Counted from the first letter of the stretch, positions 1 through 6,926 are shown. The stretch: 59,724 nucleotides of DNA from Clostridia bacterium (GCA_017504405.1 JAFVRG010000003.1:1-59724); one strand, 5' to 3'. Numbers and translations are program-made. The notes: generated from the letters alone by a model not told the origin.

Positions 1-2
1 AT

Positions 3-173
3 ACGATACATCTACAAAAACAGATTTGCGGCAAAATTCAAGCAGAACAAAAAGACAAGATAGCAAAAAGGGCAATTTCAAAAGCAAAAAAACACGACGA
101 TCTCCTCACAATGCTTGATTACGCTCAAATGTTTGGCTATATTCCTACAATTCATTTTTATCTACGGATATAG
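3..173 (+). CDS. C-terminal end of an unidentified protein (5' partial)
   Basis: An open frame enters from the window edge and runs 56 codons to a TAG at 171-173. The peptide is Lys/Gln rich at first and ends in LLTMLDYAQMFGYIP and a short hydrophobic tail. No family is recognised. It lies in the AT-rich segment just upstream of the rearranged ABC ATPase fragments, so it may itself be a broken gene end. The other two forward frames close within about 110 nt, which is the only reason to prefer this one. Confidence 0.35.
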   Translation, partial: TIHLQKQICGKIQAEQKDKIAKRAISKAKKHDDLLTMLDYAQMFGYIPTIHFYLRI

Positions 174-241
174 TTCCAAATAATGTATATTCACGTCGAA
201 ATTATAATTAAGATCATCGAAAAGGAATAGTATAAGAAAAC

Positions 242-547
242 GTGAAAAAACTCGAATTGATAAATATAAACAAAACTTATGAACTTAATATTCCTGTACT
301 AAAAAATATTTCCTTTTTTGTTGATAGTGGAGATTTTTTGGTTTTATTAGGTCCATCCGGAAGCGGCAAGTCAACGATTTTGAGCATTATTGCTGGTTTT
401 GAACCACAAAATTCCGGAGATGTTTTCATCGACGGAAATAATTGCAATAAAAAACCTTGCCAAGATAGGGATGTTGCAATGGTTTTTCAGAATTATGCGT
501 TGTATCCATGCATGAATGTATATAACAATATTGCATTAAAATATGAG
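242..547 (+). pseudogene. N-terminal fragment of a sugar-type ABC transporter ATPase
   Basis: The reading frame starts at GTG 242 and gives about 100 residues of a clear ABC ATPase: an A-loop region near the start, Walker A GPSGSGKST around residues 38-46, and the Q-loop stretch AMVFQNYALYP around residue 80, which is typical of the MsmK/UgpC sugar-importer ATPases. The family is about 350-370 residues long. Here similarity ends after NNIALKY near 540-547. From there the frame is the antisense of another ABC gene and runs on as nonsense to 685. The signature LSGGQ, Walker B and the regulatory C-terminus are all missing, so it cannot be functional. It is either a relic of an inversion or deletion, or a chimeric assembly join. 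Confidence 0.7.
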
Positions 548-1067
548 AAACAACAACTACACTTTTTCCTTTATTACTTATTTCAAAAATTTCTTTATCA
601 AGATTTTGTACCGCTTCATTGTCAAGTGCTATGTAAGGCTCGTCCAATAAAAGTAAGTCAAAATCGCGTGATAACGCAAGAATGAGTAAAAGTTTTTGTT
701 TCATCCCCAAAGAGTACGATGATACTTTTCGTTCAATATCGTCTGATAGACCAAAAAGTTCAATATATCTTTTAGTGTTTTTTAATTCCTTCCTTTTTAG
801 AAAATAAAACAAATTTTCTTCACCTGACCACGTTTCAATAAACTGCGGTGTTTCTATCAAAGCTGAAATTCTCAAATCTGTATTTTGATAATAAGCACCC
901 CCGGAAAACGATTTTATTTGTCCTACAATAATTTTTAATAACGTCGTTTTACCGCACCCATTTTCACCAAAAATTGCAATACGCTGTCCCTTGTCTATCG
1001 TAAAATTAAGATGTTGCAATACAGTTTTATTTTTATAACTTTTACATATATCTTTTAATTCAATCAT
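543..1067 (-). pseudogene. ABC-2 type exporter ATPase, 3'-truncated
   Basis: Starting at ATG 1067 (the frame is open further upstream, but this ATG has a GAAGGA ribosome site and overlaps the stop of the preceding gene) the protein begins MIELKDICKSYKNK. It has Walker A GENGCGKTT, a signature-like SYSLGMKQKL and Walker B LLLLDEPYIALD, then VVVVSH. This is the compact ATPase of ABC-2 drug or peptide exporters. True sequence stops at the H-loop histidine (codon 543-545). Beyond that the frame reads the antisense of the fragment at 242-547 and ends at 426. Only a few dozen residues are lost, but the gene and any permease that followed it have been cut off. It was probably co-transcribed with the membrane protein at 1060-1755 (8-nt overlap). 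Confidence 0.7.
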
Positions 1068-1755
1068 TATACATTCCTTCGCTATTAAATGACAGATATA
1101 AACCATTTGAATCAGCTTCAATTGTTATTGGAAATGAAGTAATTATATCTCCAAAATTGTTTGCATCGCAACAATTCAATTTTATTGTCTGAGATTCTTC
1201 ATCTATTTCACAATAACTACTTTTCACATTTGAATAGAGCGCAACTAATTCTGTAAAACTTGTTACGCCGATCTCTTCCCAAGTGTAATAATTTTCTTCA
1301 TTTTCCATAGGTGCTATATCTAATTTTGGAAAAGTAAAAAAGAACTCCGTAGTTGCTGCTGAAAATTCACAAATCATATTTTCTATAACAAGTTGTTCGC
1401 TTGCATCAATCCACACAACAAAGTAATATCCCTCATATAGCATAATGTAGTTAGTACAAGAATAATTTTTGTATTGTACTTCATACGAATCATACAAATA
1501 GGGACTATTTATAATTTCTTTATCCAATATTCCTTGCGCGTTTTTTGTTTTCGTAATACTATTTCCATTACGAGAAGAAACATTAAATTCCTCTACTTCA
1601 TACTCTCCAAGCGAAAACTTAATTTGTTCATCAAAACTCATTGCATAAATTTCTGTCTTTCTATTTGCAAGTGTAAAAAATAGAATTAACCCTGTAATTA
1701 TTATTGCAAATAATGCAATCAAGCAAACAATTAGTTTATTATTTTTCTTTATCAT
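1060..1755 (-). CDS. Membrane-anchored extracellular protein of unknown function
   Basis: A 231-residue protein with one N-terminal hydrophobic segment (about residues 8-29: LIVCLIALFAIIITGLILFF) and a long soluble, acidic, aromatic-rich remainder without cysteines in a lipobox position. It is therefore likely a type II membrane protein with an extracytoplasmic domain. No family is recognised. Its stop overlaps the start of the ABC exporter ATPase by 8 nt, so the two are translationally coupled. It sits downstream of an ECF-type sigma factor and its membrane partner, and is preceded by the same promoter-like motif as that partner (1826-1854). An accessory or sensor protein of the exporter is plausible, but this is inference from position only. 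Confidence 0.6.
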   Translation of the reverse strand: MIKKNNKLIVCLIALFAIIITGLILFFTLANRKTEIYAMSFDEQIKFSLGEYEVEEFNVSSRNGNSITKTKNAQGILDKEIINSPYLYDSYEVQYKNYSCTNYIMLYEGYYFVVWIDASEQLVIENMICEFSAATTEFFFTFPKLDIAPMENEENYYTWEEIGVTSFTELVALYSNVKSSYCEIDEESQTIKLNCCDANNFGDIITSFPITIEADSNGLYLSFNSEGMYND

Positions 1756-1825
1756 TGTTACACCGTCCTCTCATATACATTTTAGCATAAAAGAAGTTTT
1801 CAGTCTTCTTATATGCTTTCATATA

Positions 1826-1854
1826 TAACTACTTCGTTTTCTTTGTTTTGTCCA
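1826..1854 (-). promoter_or_regulatory. Promoter-like motif, copy 2 (TGGACA-N17-TAGTTA)
   Basis: On the minus strand TGGACA (1849-1854) is followed after 17 nt by TAGTTA (1826-1831); the last spacer bases are CGAAG. A near copy (21 of 25 core bases) precedes the neighbouring gene at 2587-2615 with identical spacing. It lies 72 nt before the ATG at 1755. It may be a promoter read by the sigma factor encoded in the same locus. Confidence 0.45.
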
Positions 1855-1863
1855 TAAAAAAAT

Positions 1864-1893
1864 AAAAAAAGTTGGAAAAAATCCAACTTTTTT
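1864..1893 (-). terminator. Intrinsic terminator after the 1907-2557 gene
   Basis: GTTGGA (1871-1876), a 5-nt loop and TCCAAC (1882-1887), flanked by A7 and T6, gives a symmetrical hairpin with a U tract on either strand. It directly follows the stop of the minus-strand gene at 1907. Confidence 0.75.
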
Positions 1894-1906
1894 AAAAAAC
1901 TCATTT

Positions 1907-2557
1907 CTATTGTTCTGTTAATTCCTCAATATATTTCAACATTGATACGGTATCTGATTCGCAATGAAGGAAATATACATATCCATTATACTCGAAACGA
2001 GCATAACTTTCATTTTCCACATATTTGTATTCTACCACCACTTGACTTGTTGTGCGAACATCAACCAACTCATTGAAATTTTTTAGAAAACCTATCTCTT
2101 TTTCAGTATCGTTTAGCAGAACATATAATTCAACAAACTCCCCATTATTAAGGTAATGTTCTCTAATATAAATCGGTACATTTTCTTTATTTACAAAATC
2201 ATAAAACAATGTCGATTCAAGTATTTCATAATCTAAATATGCAATCTTTTCATTTGAGCCTTTATTATAAAGTTCTATCGACTGTATATCATCACGCTCC
2301 AACTTTCCGTTACCTCGATCTATTTGATTCAACATCAATGGTATGAAACAAACTACAAGTAATAAAGCTGCAACAAAACTACCAACTCTAACAAGTCCCC
2401 ATCGTTTTTTTTCTGTAACAGATTGTCTTTTTTCAATTTGAGTTTGTTGTAACATTAGCTGTTTAGCTTCATCTGTTACACTTTTGCTCGGTTTATCCGA
2501 ATTTAGACTTTCCACTATTAAATTTTCTATTTCTTTCATTTCTTGGTTTTTCTTCAT
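1907..2557 (-). CDS. Single-pass membrane protein next to an ECF sigma factor; candidate anti-sigma factor
   Basis: A 216-residue protein with a charged cytoplasmic N-terminus of about 55 residues, one transmembrane segment near residues 57-77 (VRVGSFVAALLLVVCFIPLML) and an extracytoplasmic domain of about 135 residues. This topology, and its position 59 nt downstream of the sigma factor gene on the same strand, fit an anti-sigma factor that holds the sigma factor at the membrane. No conserved zinc (HxxxCxxC) motif is visible in the cytoplasmic part, so it would not be a ZAS-type anti-sigma. A role as a regulated membrane protein is the alternative. A promoter-like motif at 2587-2615 could give it separate transcription. 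Confidence 0.6.
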   Translation of the reverse strand: MKKNQEMKEIENLIVESLNSDKPSKSVTDEAKQLMLQQTQIEKRQSVTEKKRWGLVRVGSFVAALLLVVCFIPLMLNQIDRGNGKLERDDIQSIELYNKGSNEKIAYLDYEILESTLFYDFVNKENVPIYIREHYLNNGEFVELYVLLNDTEKEIGFLKNFNELVDVRTTSQVVVEYKYVENESYARFEYNGYVYFLHCESDTVSMLKYIEELTEQ

Positions 2558-2586
2558 AACAATATAACCTCGATCATATCTCCTAC

Positions 2587-2615
2587 AAACTACTTCGCTT
2601 TCGTTTCTTTGTCCA
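2587..2615 (-). promoter_or_regulatory. Promoter-like motif, copy 1 (TGGACA-N17-TAGTTT)
   Basis: Minus strand: TGGACA (2610-2615), 17-nt spacer ending CGAAG, TAGTTT (2587-2592). It begins two bases beyond the sigma gene stop and lies 29 nt before the ATG at 2557. It is the partner of the motif at 1826-1854; the two share both the hexamers and the spacer length. Confidence 0.45.
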
Positions 2616-2616
2616 A

Positions 2617-3147
2617 CTACTTTAACAAATCATAAAGTTTTTTTAATGCGTTATCAAGATGTAATTGCACCGTGGATTTGGGTTTGTTTAGCCTTTTTGA
2701 AATCTCTCGCACAGTTAAACATTCCCAAAATTTCAAATACAATAGCTCGTTTTCTTCATCAGATAATTTACGCAACGCTATACTTAATTCAATTCGATCA
2801 ATAGAATTATCAGGGGATTCGATTATATCCGCTAAGTTTGTCAGTTCTGTACTATCAATAATAATGTATTCACTATCACTCTTATTCCAATCAATGCAAA
2901 TATTCTTTATGATCTTGAATATCCAATTTAGCCCATTTTGACTTGTATTAAATTTTTTAGCACTACGAACAACTCGACATAAGGCTTCACTCACCACATC
3001 TTCGGCTAATGACTTGTTGTTTATGTATTTCTTTGCCATAACAAAGAAAAGACCACCATATTGTTCGTATATTTCATCAAGAGCCGATATATCACCTTGT
3101 GCAATTCTTTTCACAAGGTGATTAAATTTCTTTACTAATTCGTCCAT
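2617..3147 (-). CDS. ECF-type RNA polymerase sigma factor
   Basis: About 176 residues. Region 2 is visible in the first half (DEIYEQYGGLFFVMAKKYINNKSLAEDVVSEAL, a sigma2 helix with the usual AED-V-E pattern), and region 4 in the second half (LSDEENELLYLKFWECLTVREISKRLNKPKSTVQLHL, a helix-turn-helix). Size and domain content fit sigma-70 family ECF factors. The frame is open to a GTG at 3159, but ATG 3147 is chosen because AGGTGA sits 9 nt upstream of it and is part of the longer frame. It is followed by a single-pass membrane protein (candidate anti-sigma) and an exporter module, as expected of an envelope-stress or antimicrobial-response locus. Confidence 0.8.
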   Translation of the reverse strand: MDELVKKFNHLVKRIAQGDISALDEIYEQYGGLFFVMAKKYINNKSLAEDVVSEALCRVVRSAKKFNTSQNGLNWIFKIIKNICIDWNKSDSEYIIIDSTELTNLADIIESPDNSIDRIELSIALRKLSDEENELLYLKFWECLTVREISKRLNKPKSTVQLHLDNALKKLYDLLK

Positions 3148-3251
3148 AATATAGTTCACCTAATTTTTCATATCTTTACTCAACGAGTCATCTCTAAAAC
3201 CTCAAATTTAATTTTTATATTATATCACTTTTACAAATTTTATTCAAGCCC

Positions 3252-3276
3252 TTTTTGTAAACAAAATAGAACTTAC
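3252..3276. repeat. 25-nt direct repeat, left of the IS element
   Basis: A 25-nt sequence beginning TTTTTGTAAAC and ending GAACTTAC is repeated exactly at 4384-4408. The two copies abut the inverted termini of the insertion sequence, as a target-site duplication would. Confidence 0.8.
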
Positions 3277-4383
3277 TGTAGGATTACAATAGATATGAGA
3301 CAAAAGGCATAAAAAAGGTAGCGAAAAAATTTTCTTTATGTTAAAGTTTAATCAGCACAAAAAACTAACAAAGGAAAATTTATTCGCTACTATGAACATT
3401 GTATCACAAAAAGCTAACTTTCGTCAATCAGTTGTACTCTATTCTTTTAGAAATTCTATTTTTGCTACCATTCGCCGTTTTGGTGTCTCTCGAGCCACCA
3501 TCTACCGTTGGCGTAAACGGTATAATGGTACTACTCAATCCCTTGCAGAATACTCTCGGCGTCCACACAGCCACCCCAATCAACATACACCCGAAGAGCT
3601 TAAACTTATCTCCGATATGCGTAGACGTAATCCTAACGACGGTTTGGTTTTCTTTTGGACTAAACTTATGCAGCGTGGCTACAAACGTTCTATTCCTGCG
3701 CTTTGGCGCATTTTGAGAAAACTATCCCTGCAACCCGTTAAACCACCGAATCCTAAATATATTCCAAAACCCTACGAGCCTATGCTTTATCCCGGTCAAA
3801 GAGTTCAGGTTGACGTGAAAATTGTTCCCAAATCCTGTATTGTTCCCGATGCAGACGGCTTGCAGGAACGCTATTACCAATATACGGCTATTGACGAATA
3901 CTCTCGTTTTCGTTTCGTTATGGCTTTTAAGGAACAGAGCACCTATTCTTCCGTTCAGTTTGTCAATGCTATGATTAAGGCTTTCCCTTTCAAGATAGAG
4001 TGTATTCAAACGGATAACGGATTAGAGTTTATTAAATCCTTTGACGAGCGCAAAAAGGGAAAAGTTTCACTCTTTGAGGCGCACCTCAAAGAGTTGGGGA
4101 TCAGACATAAACTTATTCGCCCTTTTACTCCAAGACATAATGGTAAAGTAGAAAGATCTCACAGAAAGGATAACGAATATTTTTATGCTACTCATAAATT
4201 TTATTCCTTTGAAGATTTCAAAAAACAGCTTTCCGTTCATCTTCGTTGGTACAATTCTTTCCCTATGCGTCCTTTGCACTGGAAATCGCCAAAACAATAT
4301 ATCTTGGATTACTTACACAACGGTCTTTTACATAATTAAAATTTTTTTCTAAAATCTTGTCTCATATGTTTGACAAACCTACA
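3277..4383 (+). mobile_element. IS481-like insertion sequence
   Basis: The element is about 1.1 kb. Its left end begins TGTAGG and continues to ATATGAGACAA; the right end read in reverse begins TGTAGG and also reaches ATATGAGACAA. This gives imperfect terminal inverted repeats of about 27 bp with TGT tips, as in IS481. One transposase ORF fills the element. It is flanked by exact 25-nt direct repeats, longer than the 4-15 bp usually listed for IS481. The neat ends and intact frame suggest a fairly recent insertion. Confidence 0.8.
3338..4339 (+). CDS. IS481-like DDE transposase
   Basis: A 333-residue protein with an N-terminal helix-turn-helix (FGVSRATIYRWRKRY, about residues 48-62) and a retroviral-integrase-type catalytic core. 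The DDE residues can be seen in VQVDVK (first Asp), QTDNG (second Asp) and HNGKVERSH (Glu), followed by the usual F..LRWYN and PLHW..P. Length and motif order fit the IS481 family. The frame is intact. ATG 3338 is the first start inside the element; a second ATG (MNIVSQ) lies further in and cannot be excluded, as no clear ribosome site distinguishes them. It acts on the element whose ends are at 3277 and 4383. Confidence 0.9.
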   Translation: MLKFNQHKKLTKENLFATMNIVSQKANFRQSVVLYSFRNSIFATIRRFGVSRATIYRWRKRYNGTTQSLAEYSRRPHSHPNQHTPEELKLISDMRRRNPNDGLVFFWTKLMQRGYKRSIPALWRILRKLSLQPVKPPNPKYIPKPYEPMLYPGQRVQVDVKIVPKSCIVPDADGLQERYYQYTAIDEYSRFRFVMAFKEQSTYSSVQFVNAMIKAFPFKIECIQTDNGLEFIKSFDERKKGKVSLFEAHLKELGIRHKLIRPFTPRHNGKVERSHRKDNEYFYATHKFYSFEDFKKQLSVHLRWYNSFPMRPLHWKSPKQYILDYLHNGLLHN

Positions 4384-4408
4384 TTTTTGTAAACAAAATA
4401 GAACTTAC
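4384..4408. repeat. 25-nt direct repeat, right of the IS element
   Basis: Exact copy of 3252-3276, immediately outside the right inverted terminus of the insertion sequence. Confidence 0.8.
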
Positions 4409-4424
4409 ACGCATTTATCACAAG

Positions 4425-4462
4425 AGCCGATGTATCTCACGACACATCGGCTTTATCTTTTA
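4425..4462 (+). terminator. Intrinsic terminator-like hairpin
   Basis: AGCCGATGT (4425-4433) pairs with ACATCGGCT (4444-4452) and is followed on the plus strand by a T-rich run. No plus-strand gene other than the transposase precedes it. It may end read-through transcripts from the IS, or be the remains of a lost gene. Confidence 0.6.
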
Positions 4463-4529
4463 GGAGAAATAGAAACTATATACTTTTTTGGGTGGATTTT
4501 CGCTCTCTCTATGAATAATCTCGGCATTT

Positions 4530-5882
4530 TCAAAGTGTGCAACAATTATTTTGGGGATGTAAACTTGGGAGTGTTGCTCTTGACGGTATCGTTATGCTCG
4601 TAAGGCTCGAGCAGGAATAGAACACCTTAGAACCAATGCTTTGAAGCTGACTGTTATTGCCAAAGGTTACGCTTTTAAGGCTCGTGCAGTGATAGAACGC
4701 CTCACTGCCAATCCTTGTTACGCTTGACGGTATCGTAATGCTTTCAAGACTCCTGCAGTAGTAGAACGCAGAATTGTCAATGTTTGTAAGCTGACTGTTT
4801 TCGCCAAAGGTTACGCTTTCAAGGCTCGAGCAGTTGTAGAACGCCTCATAGCCAATGCTTCTTACACTTGACGGTATCGTTATGCTCTTAAGGCTCGTGC
4901 ATCCATAGAACGTCTCAAAGTCAATGCTTGTAAGCTGACTGTTTTCGTCAAAGGTTACGCTTTCAAGGCTCGTGCAGTTGTAGAACGCATATTTGCCAAC
5001 ACTTGTGATTACAATGTCAGTGACAAGTTTCCCGTTAAGATACAGATTTTTTGCATAATACAAAGGATTTGCAGACAAAGCGCCAAAGCTAATATTACAC
5101 CATGCGTCAATATCGCTGATATATACGCCATTAAGGCTCGTGCAGTAAGAGAACGCAGAAGAGCCAATGCTTGTTACGCTTGACGGTATCGTAATGCTGG
5201 ATAAGCTTGTGCAACCACTAAACGCCTCCTCGCCAATGCGTCTAACGGGTTTTCCTTTATACTCAGATAAAATTTCAATCATTCCGTCAATGATATAATT
5301 ATAACCGCTTACATAATAGGTTGAACCGTTGAGAGCATATTTTGCCTGAGCTTGAAGAGTGTACGATGCATTAACCGTCTTGTGGCCTCCGTCGAGCATG
5401 TAGTCCTCCCAAAATCCCCCGCTACCCTTATAATAATATCCATATGGCGCATCTGGTACAGCAGGCTCGACTATACTCTTATTTTCAACCGTATATGTCT
5501 GCGTATCTACGGTAACACCGTCTGCTACAAAGGTTACTGTATATTTAGTTGGAGTGTATTTTGCATAGTAATATTCATTGCTTCCATCTGCTGAAAGAAG
5601 CTCCCATACACCGTCATAGTGCGCCTTAGCAGGAACAGCAGGGTGCGGAGTTGTAGTGTCGCCATTAGGAACTGTCTGTGTGGCAATGAGATTTCCGTCA
5701 ATCGTATATGTTCTTTTGAGAGATTGGGCGGCAGTCGTGGTTGTAGTAGTGCTACTGCCGTCCTCGGTGCCCGAGGTCGTGGTGGTTGCTCCTGCGTCCG
5801 TGTCGGTGTCGCAGGCTGCGAGAGTCAGGGCGAGGGCAAGGAGCATAATGCAGATTGCCAAGGTGAATAAAAGTTTTTTCAT
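4530..5882 (-). CDS. BspA-like leucine-rich-repeat lipoprotein with an apparently broken C-terminus
   Basis: ATG 5882 is chosen because GGAGGA lies just upstream and a lipoprotein signal follows (MKKLLF..., lipobox LAAC with Cys24). After the Cys comes a Thr/Ser-rich linker, then two short InlB-B/Flg_new-like beta repeats (KRTYTIDG..., TVTFVADGVTVDTQTY), then BspA-type LRR5 repeats of about 23 residues (CTSLSSITIPSSVTSIG and variants) to the end. The protein is 450 residues and exported to the cell surface, where this family binds host or polysaccharide ligands. The last repeat stops after ITIPS and the final ~15 residues are unrelated. The GAPRYYYSE/W-rich C-terminal module of the two LRR lipoproteins at 48.6-51.5 kb is absent, so the 3' end was probably lost. 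Confidence 0.85.
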   Translation of the reverse strand: MKKLLFTLAICIMLLALALTLAACDTDTDAGATTTTSGTEDGSSTTTTTTAAQSLKRTYTIDGNLIATQTVPNGDTTTPHPAVPAKAHYDGVWELLSADGSNEYYYAKYTPTKYTVTFVADGVTVDTQTYTVENKSIVEPAVPDAPYGYYYKGSGGFWEDYMLDGGHKTVNASYTLQAQAKYALNGSTYYVSGYNYIIDGMIEILSEYKGKPVRRIGEEAFSGCTSLSSITIPSSVTSIGSSAFSYCTSLNGVYISDIDAWCNISFGALSANPLYYAKNLYLNGKLVTDIVITSVGKYAFYNCTSLESVTFDENSQLTSIDFETFYGCTSLKSITIPSSVRSIGYEAFYNCSSLESVTFGENSQLTNIDNSAFYYCRSLESITIPSSVTRIGSEAFYHCTSLKSVTFGNNSQLQSIGSKVFYSCSSLTSITIPSRATLPSLHPQNNCCTL

Positions 5883-5904
5883 AAAAGTCCTCCATAAAAA
5901 TAAA

Positions 5905-6053
5905 AAATGCGTCTCGCAATGCGAGACGCACCTCAAAAATGCACTCTCCACATTGCTGCGACACAACCTTTTTACCTGAATATAGGAAAAGATGGGAGGT
6001 ACAAATTTGCATAATACCACCCTATATTCAGGCATTTATTCAGTTATGTCGCA
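5905..6053 (-). promoter_or_regulatory. Structured 5' leader of the LRR lipoprotein gene, ending in a terminator-like hairpin
   Basis: Transcription from the promoter at 6059-6087 would start near 6053, exactly at an 11-bp closing stem (minus-strand arms from 6043-6053 and 5957-5967, one G-U pair). Inside is a perfect 12-bp stem (5975-5986 with 6021-6032) and a weaker third stem (5995-6001 with 6015-6021). Downstream, arms 5909-5918 and 5920-5929 form a perfect GC-rich hairpin followed by a U-rich run just before the ribosome site GGAGGA. GCAATG after the closing stem can pair with CATTGC in that hairpin, so alternative folds are possible. It looks like an attenuator or riboswitch-like leader of unknown ligand. 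Confidence 0.5.
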
Positions 6054-6058
6054 AGTAC

Positions 6059-6087
6059 ATTATAGCACTGTGGAAACGCTTTGTCAA
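6059..6087 (-). promoter_or_regulatory. Consensus sigma-A promoter of the LRR lipoprotein gene
   Basis: Minus strand TTGACA (6082-6087), 17-nt spacer, TATAAT (6059-6064): both hexamers are perfect. The predicted start is near 6053, leaving a leader of about 170 nt. Confidence 0.85.
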
Positions 6088-6123
6088 TAAAAAAATGGGC
6101 TGACGGATTTCGGTAACAAATTA

Positions 6124-6157
6124 AGGCATAGCCGAGTGGCTATGCCTGTTTTGTTTT
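6124..6157 (+). terminator. Hairpin with T-rich tail
   Basis: AGGCATAGCC (6124-6133), loop GAGT, GGCTATGCCT (6138-6147), then GTTTTGTTTT. It is terminator-shaped on the plus strand although no plus-strand gene lies before it. On the minus strand it follows pgmB at a distance with only a weak U tract. Confidence 0.5.
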
Positions 6158-6165
6158 ATGATGAA

Positions 6166-6267
6166 ATGTGCTACGCACATGGAATGAAATAAATCCGCTA
6201 CGCAGATTTATGAAATGACCTTGCGGTCATGAAATGCTTTTTCAAAGCGTGAAATGCCTCTCGGCAT
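6166..6267. repeat. Tandem array of five mini-hairpins with ATGAAAT-like spacers
   Basis: Five short palindromes follow one another: 6166-6180, 6189-6211, 6215-6230, 6236-6248 and 6254-6267. Each has a different 5-7 bp stem, often beginning ATG and ending CAT, and is separated by short spacers of the form GAA or GAAAT. The stems differ in sequence, so this is not a simple repeat. It lies just beyond the stop of pgmB. Function unknown. Confidence 0.6.
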
Positions 6268-6281
6268 GGGGGCGATGTCCT

Positions 6282-6926
6282 TTAACGGATATCGCACAAA
6301 AGGTCAAGGAGTGACAGCTCTGCAAGAGAGGGGGAGTGATAATCGGCGCCGCATGCATTGCCTACGGCAAGGGTTGTCATACCTGCGGCACGGCCTGCCT
6401 CGATGCCTGCATCGGCGTCCTCGACTATCATACATTCGCCGTAGGGGATACCGAGCATATCAGCCGCCTTGACAAACACCTCGGGGTCGGGCTTGGACTT
6501 CGTTATATTGTTGCCGTCGGATACTGCATCAAAATAGGTGGAAAGTCCAATTCTTTCAAGTATTATCGGCGTATTTTTGCTCGATGAGCCTATTGCTATC
6601 TTAATTCCGCCCTGCTTTAACGCATCGAGGTTTTCCATAACGCCCGAAAGGATATCAGCCTCAGTCAACTGCTGTATAAGGCTCACGTATATATCGTTCT
6701 TTTTCTTCGCCAGCGCAGTTTTTTCCTCATTGGAATACTCACGTTCTGCCCTCTCAAGAACTATATCAAGGCTCGCCATACGGCTGACGCCACGAAGTCT
6801 GTCGTTTATCTTCCTATCAAAATAGATGCCCTCGTCATCCGCCATTGCCTTCCACGCACGGTAGTGGCAATCGTCGGTGGTTACTATAACGCCGTCGAGG
6901 TCGAATATAACTGCCTTAATACTCAA
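6282..6926 (-). CDS. pgmB: Beta-phosphoglucomutase (HAD superfamily)
   Basis: A 214-residue HAD protein that converts beta-glucose-1-phosphate to glucose-6-phosphate in the cytoplasm. Motif I is FDLDGVI (residues 8-14, with nucleophile and acid/base Asp), motif II GSSSKN, and motif III/IV KSKPDPEVF and VEDADAGIEA. The cap carries the LRGVSRMASL stretch typical of beta-PGM, which recognises the sugar phosphate. Length matches the family (~215-220). Its start overlaps the 3' end of the GH65 phosphorylase by 11 nt, so the two are coupled, and its product is the next step after phosphorolysis. Related HAD phosphatases are excluded by the cap motif and the neighbour. Confidence 0.93.
   Translation of the reverse strand: MSIKAVIFDLDGVIVTTDDCHYRAWKAMADDEGIYFDRKINDRLRGVSRMASLDIVLERAEREYSNEEKTALAKKKNDIYVSLIQQLTEADILSGVMENLDALKQGGIKIAIGSSSKNTPIILERIGLSTYFDAVSDGNNITKSKPDPEVFVKAADMLGIPYGECMIVEDADAGIEAGRAAGMTTLAVGNACGADYHSPSLAELSLLDLLCDIR

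Noticed and set aside
1826..1854. Leader peptide ORF (MDKTKKTK)
   Set aside because: The motif can be read as an 8-codon ORF, but there is no ribosome site, and the conserved 17-nt spacing fits a promoter better.
3252..3276. dif/Xer-like site as IS target
   Set aside because: The 25-mer has only weak symmetry (GTAA...TTAC) and does not match a XerC/XerD arm pair.
6166..6267. CRISPR array
   Set aside because: Units are far too short, the palindromic parts differ from unit to unit, and no cas gene is in the window.
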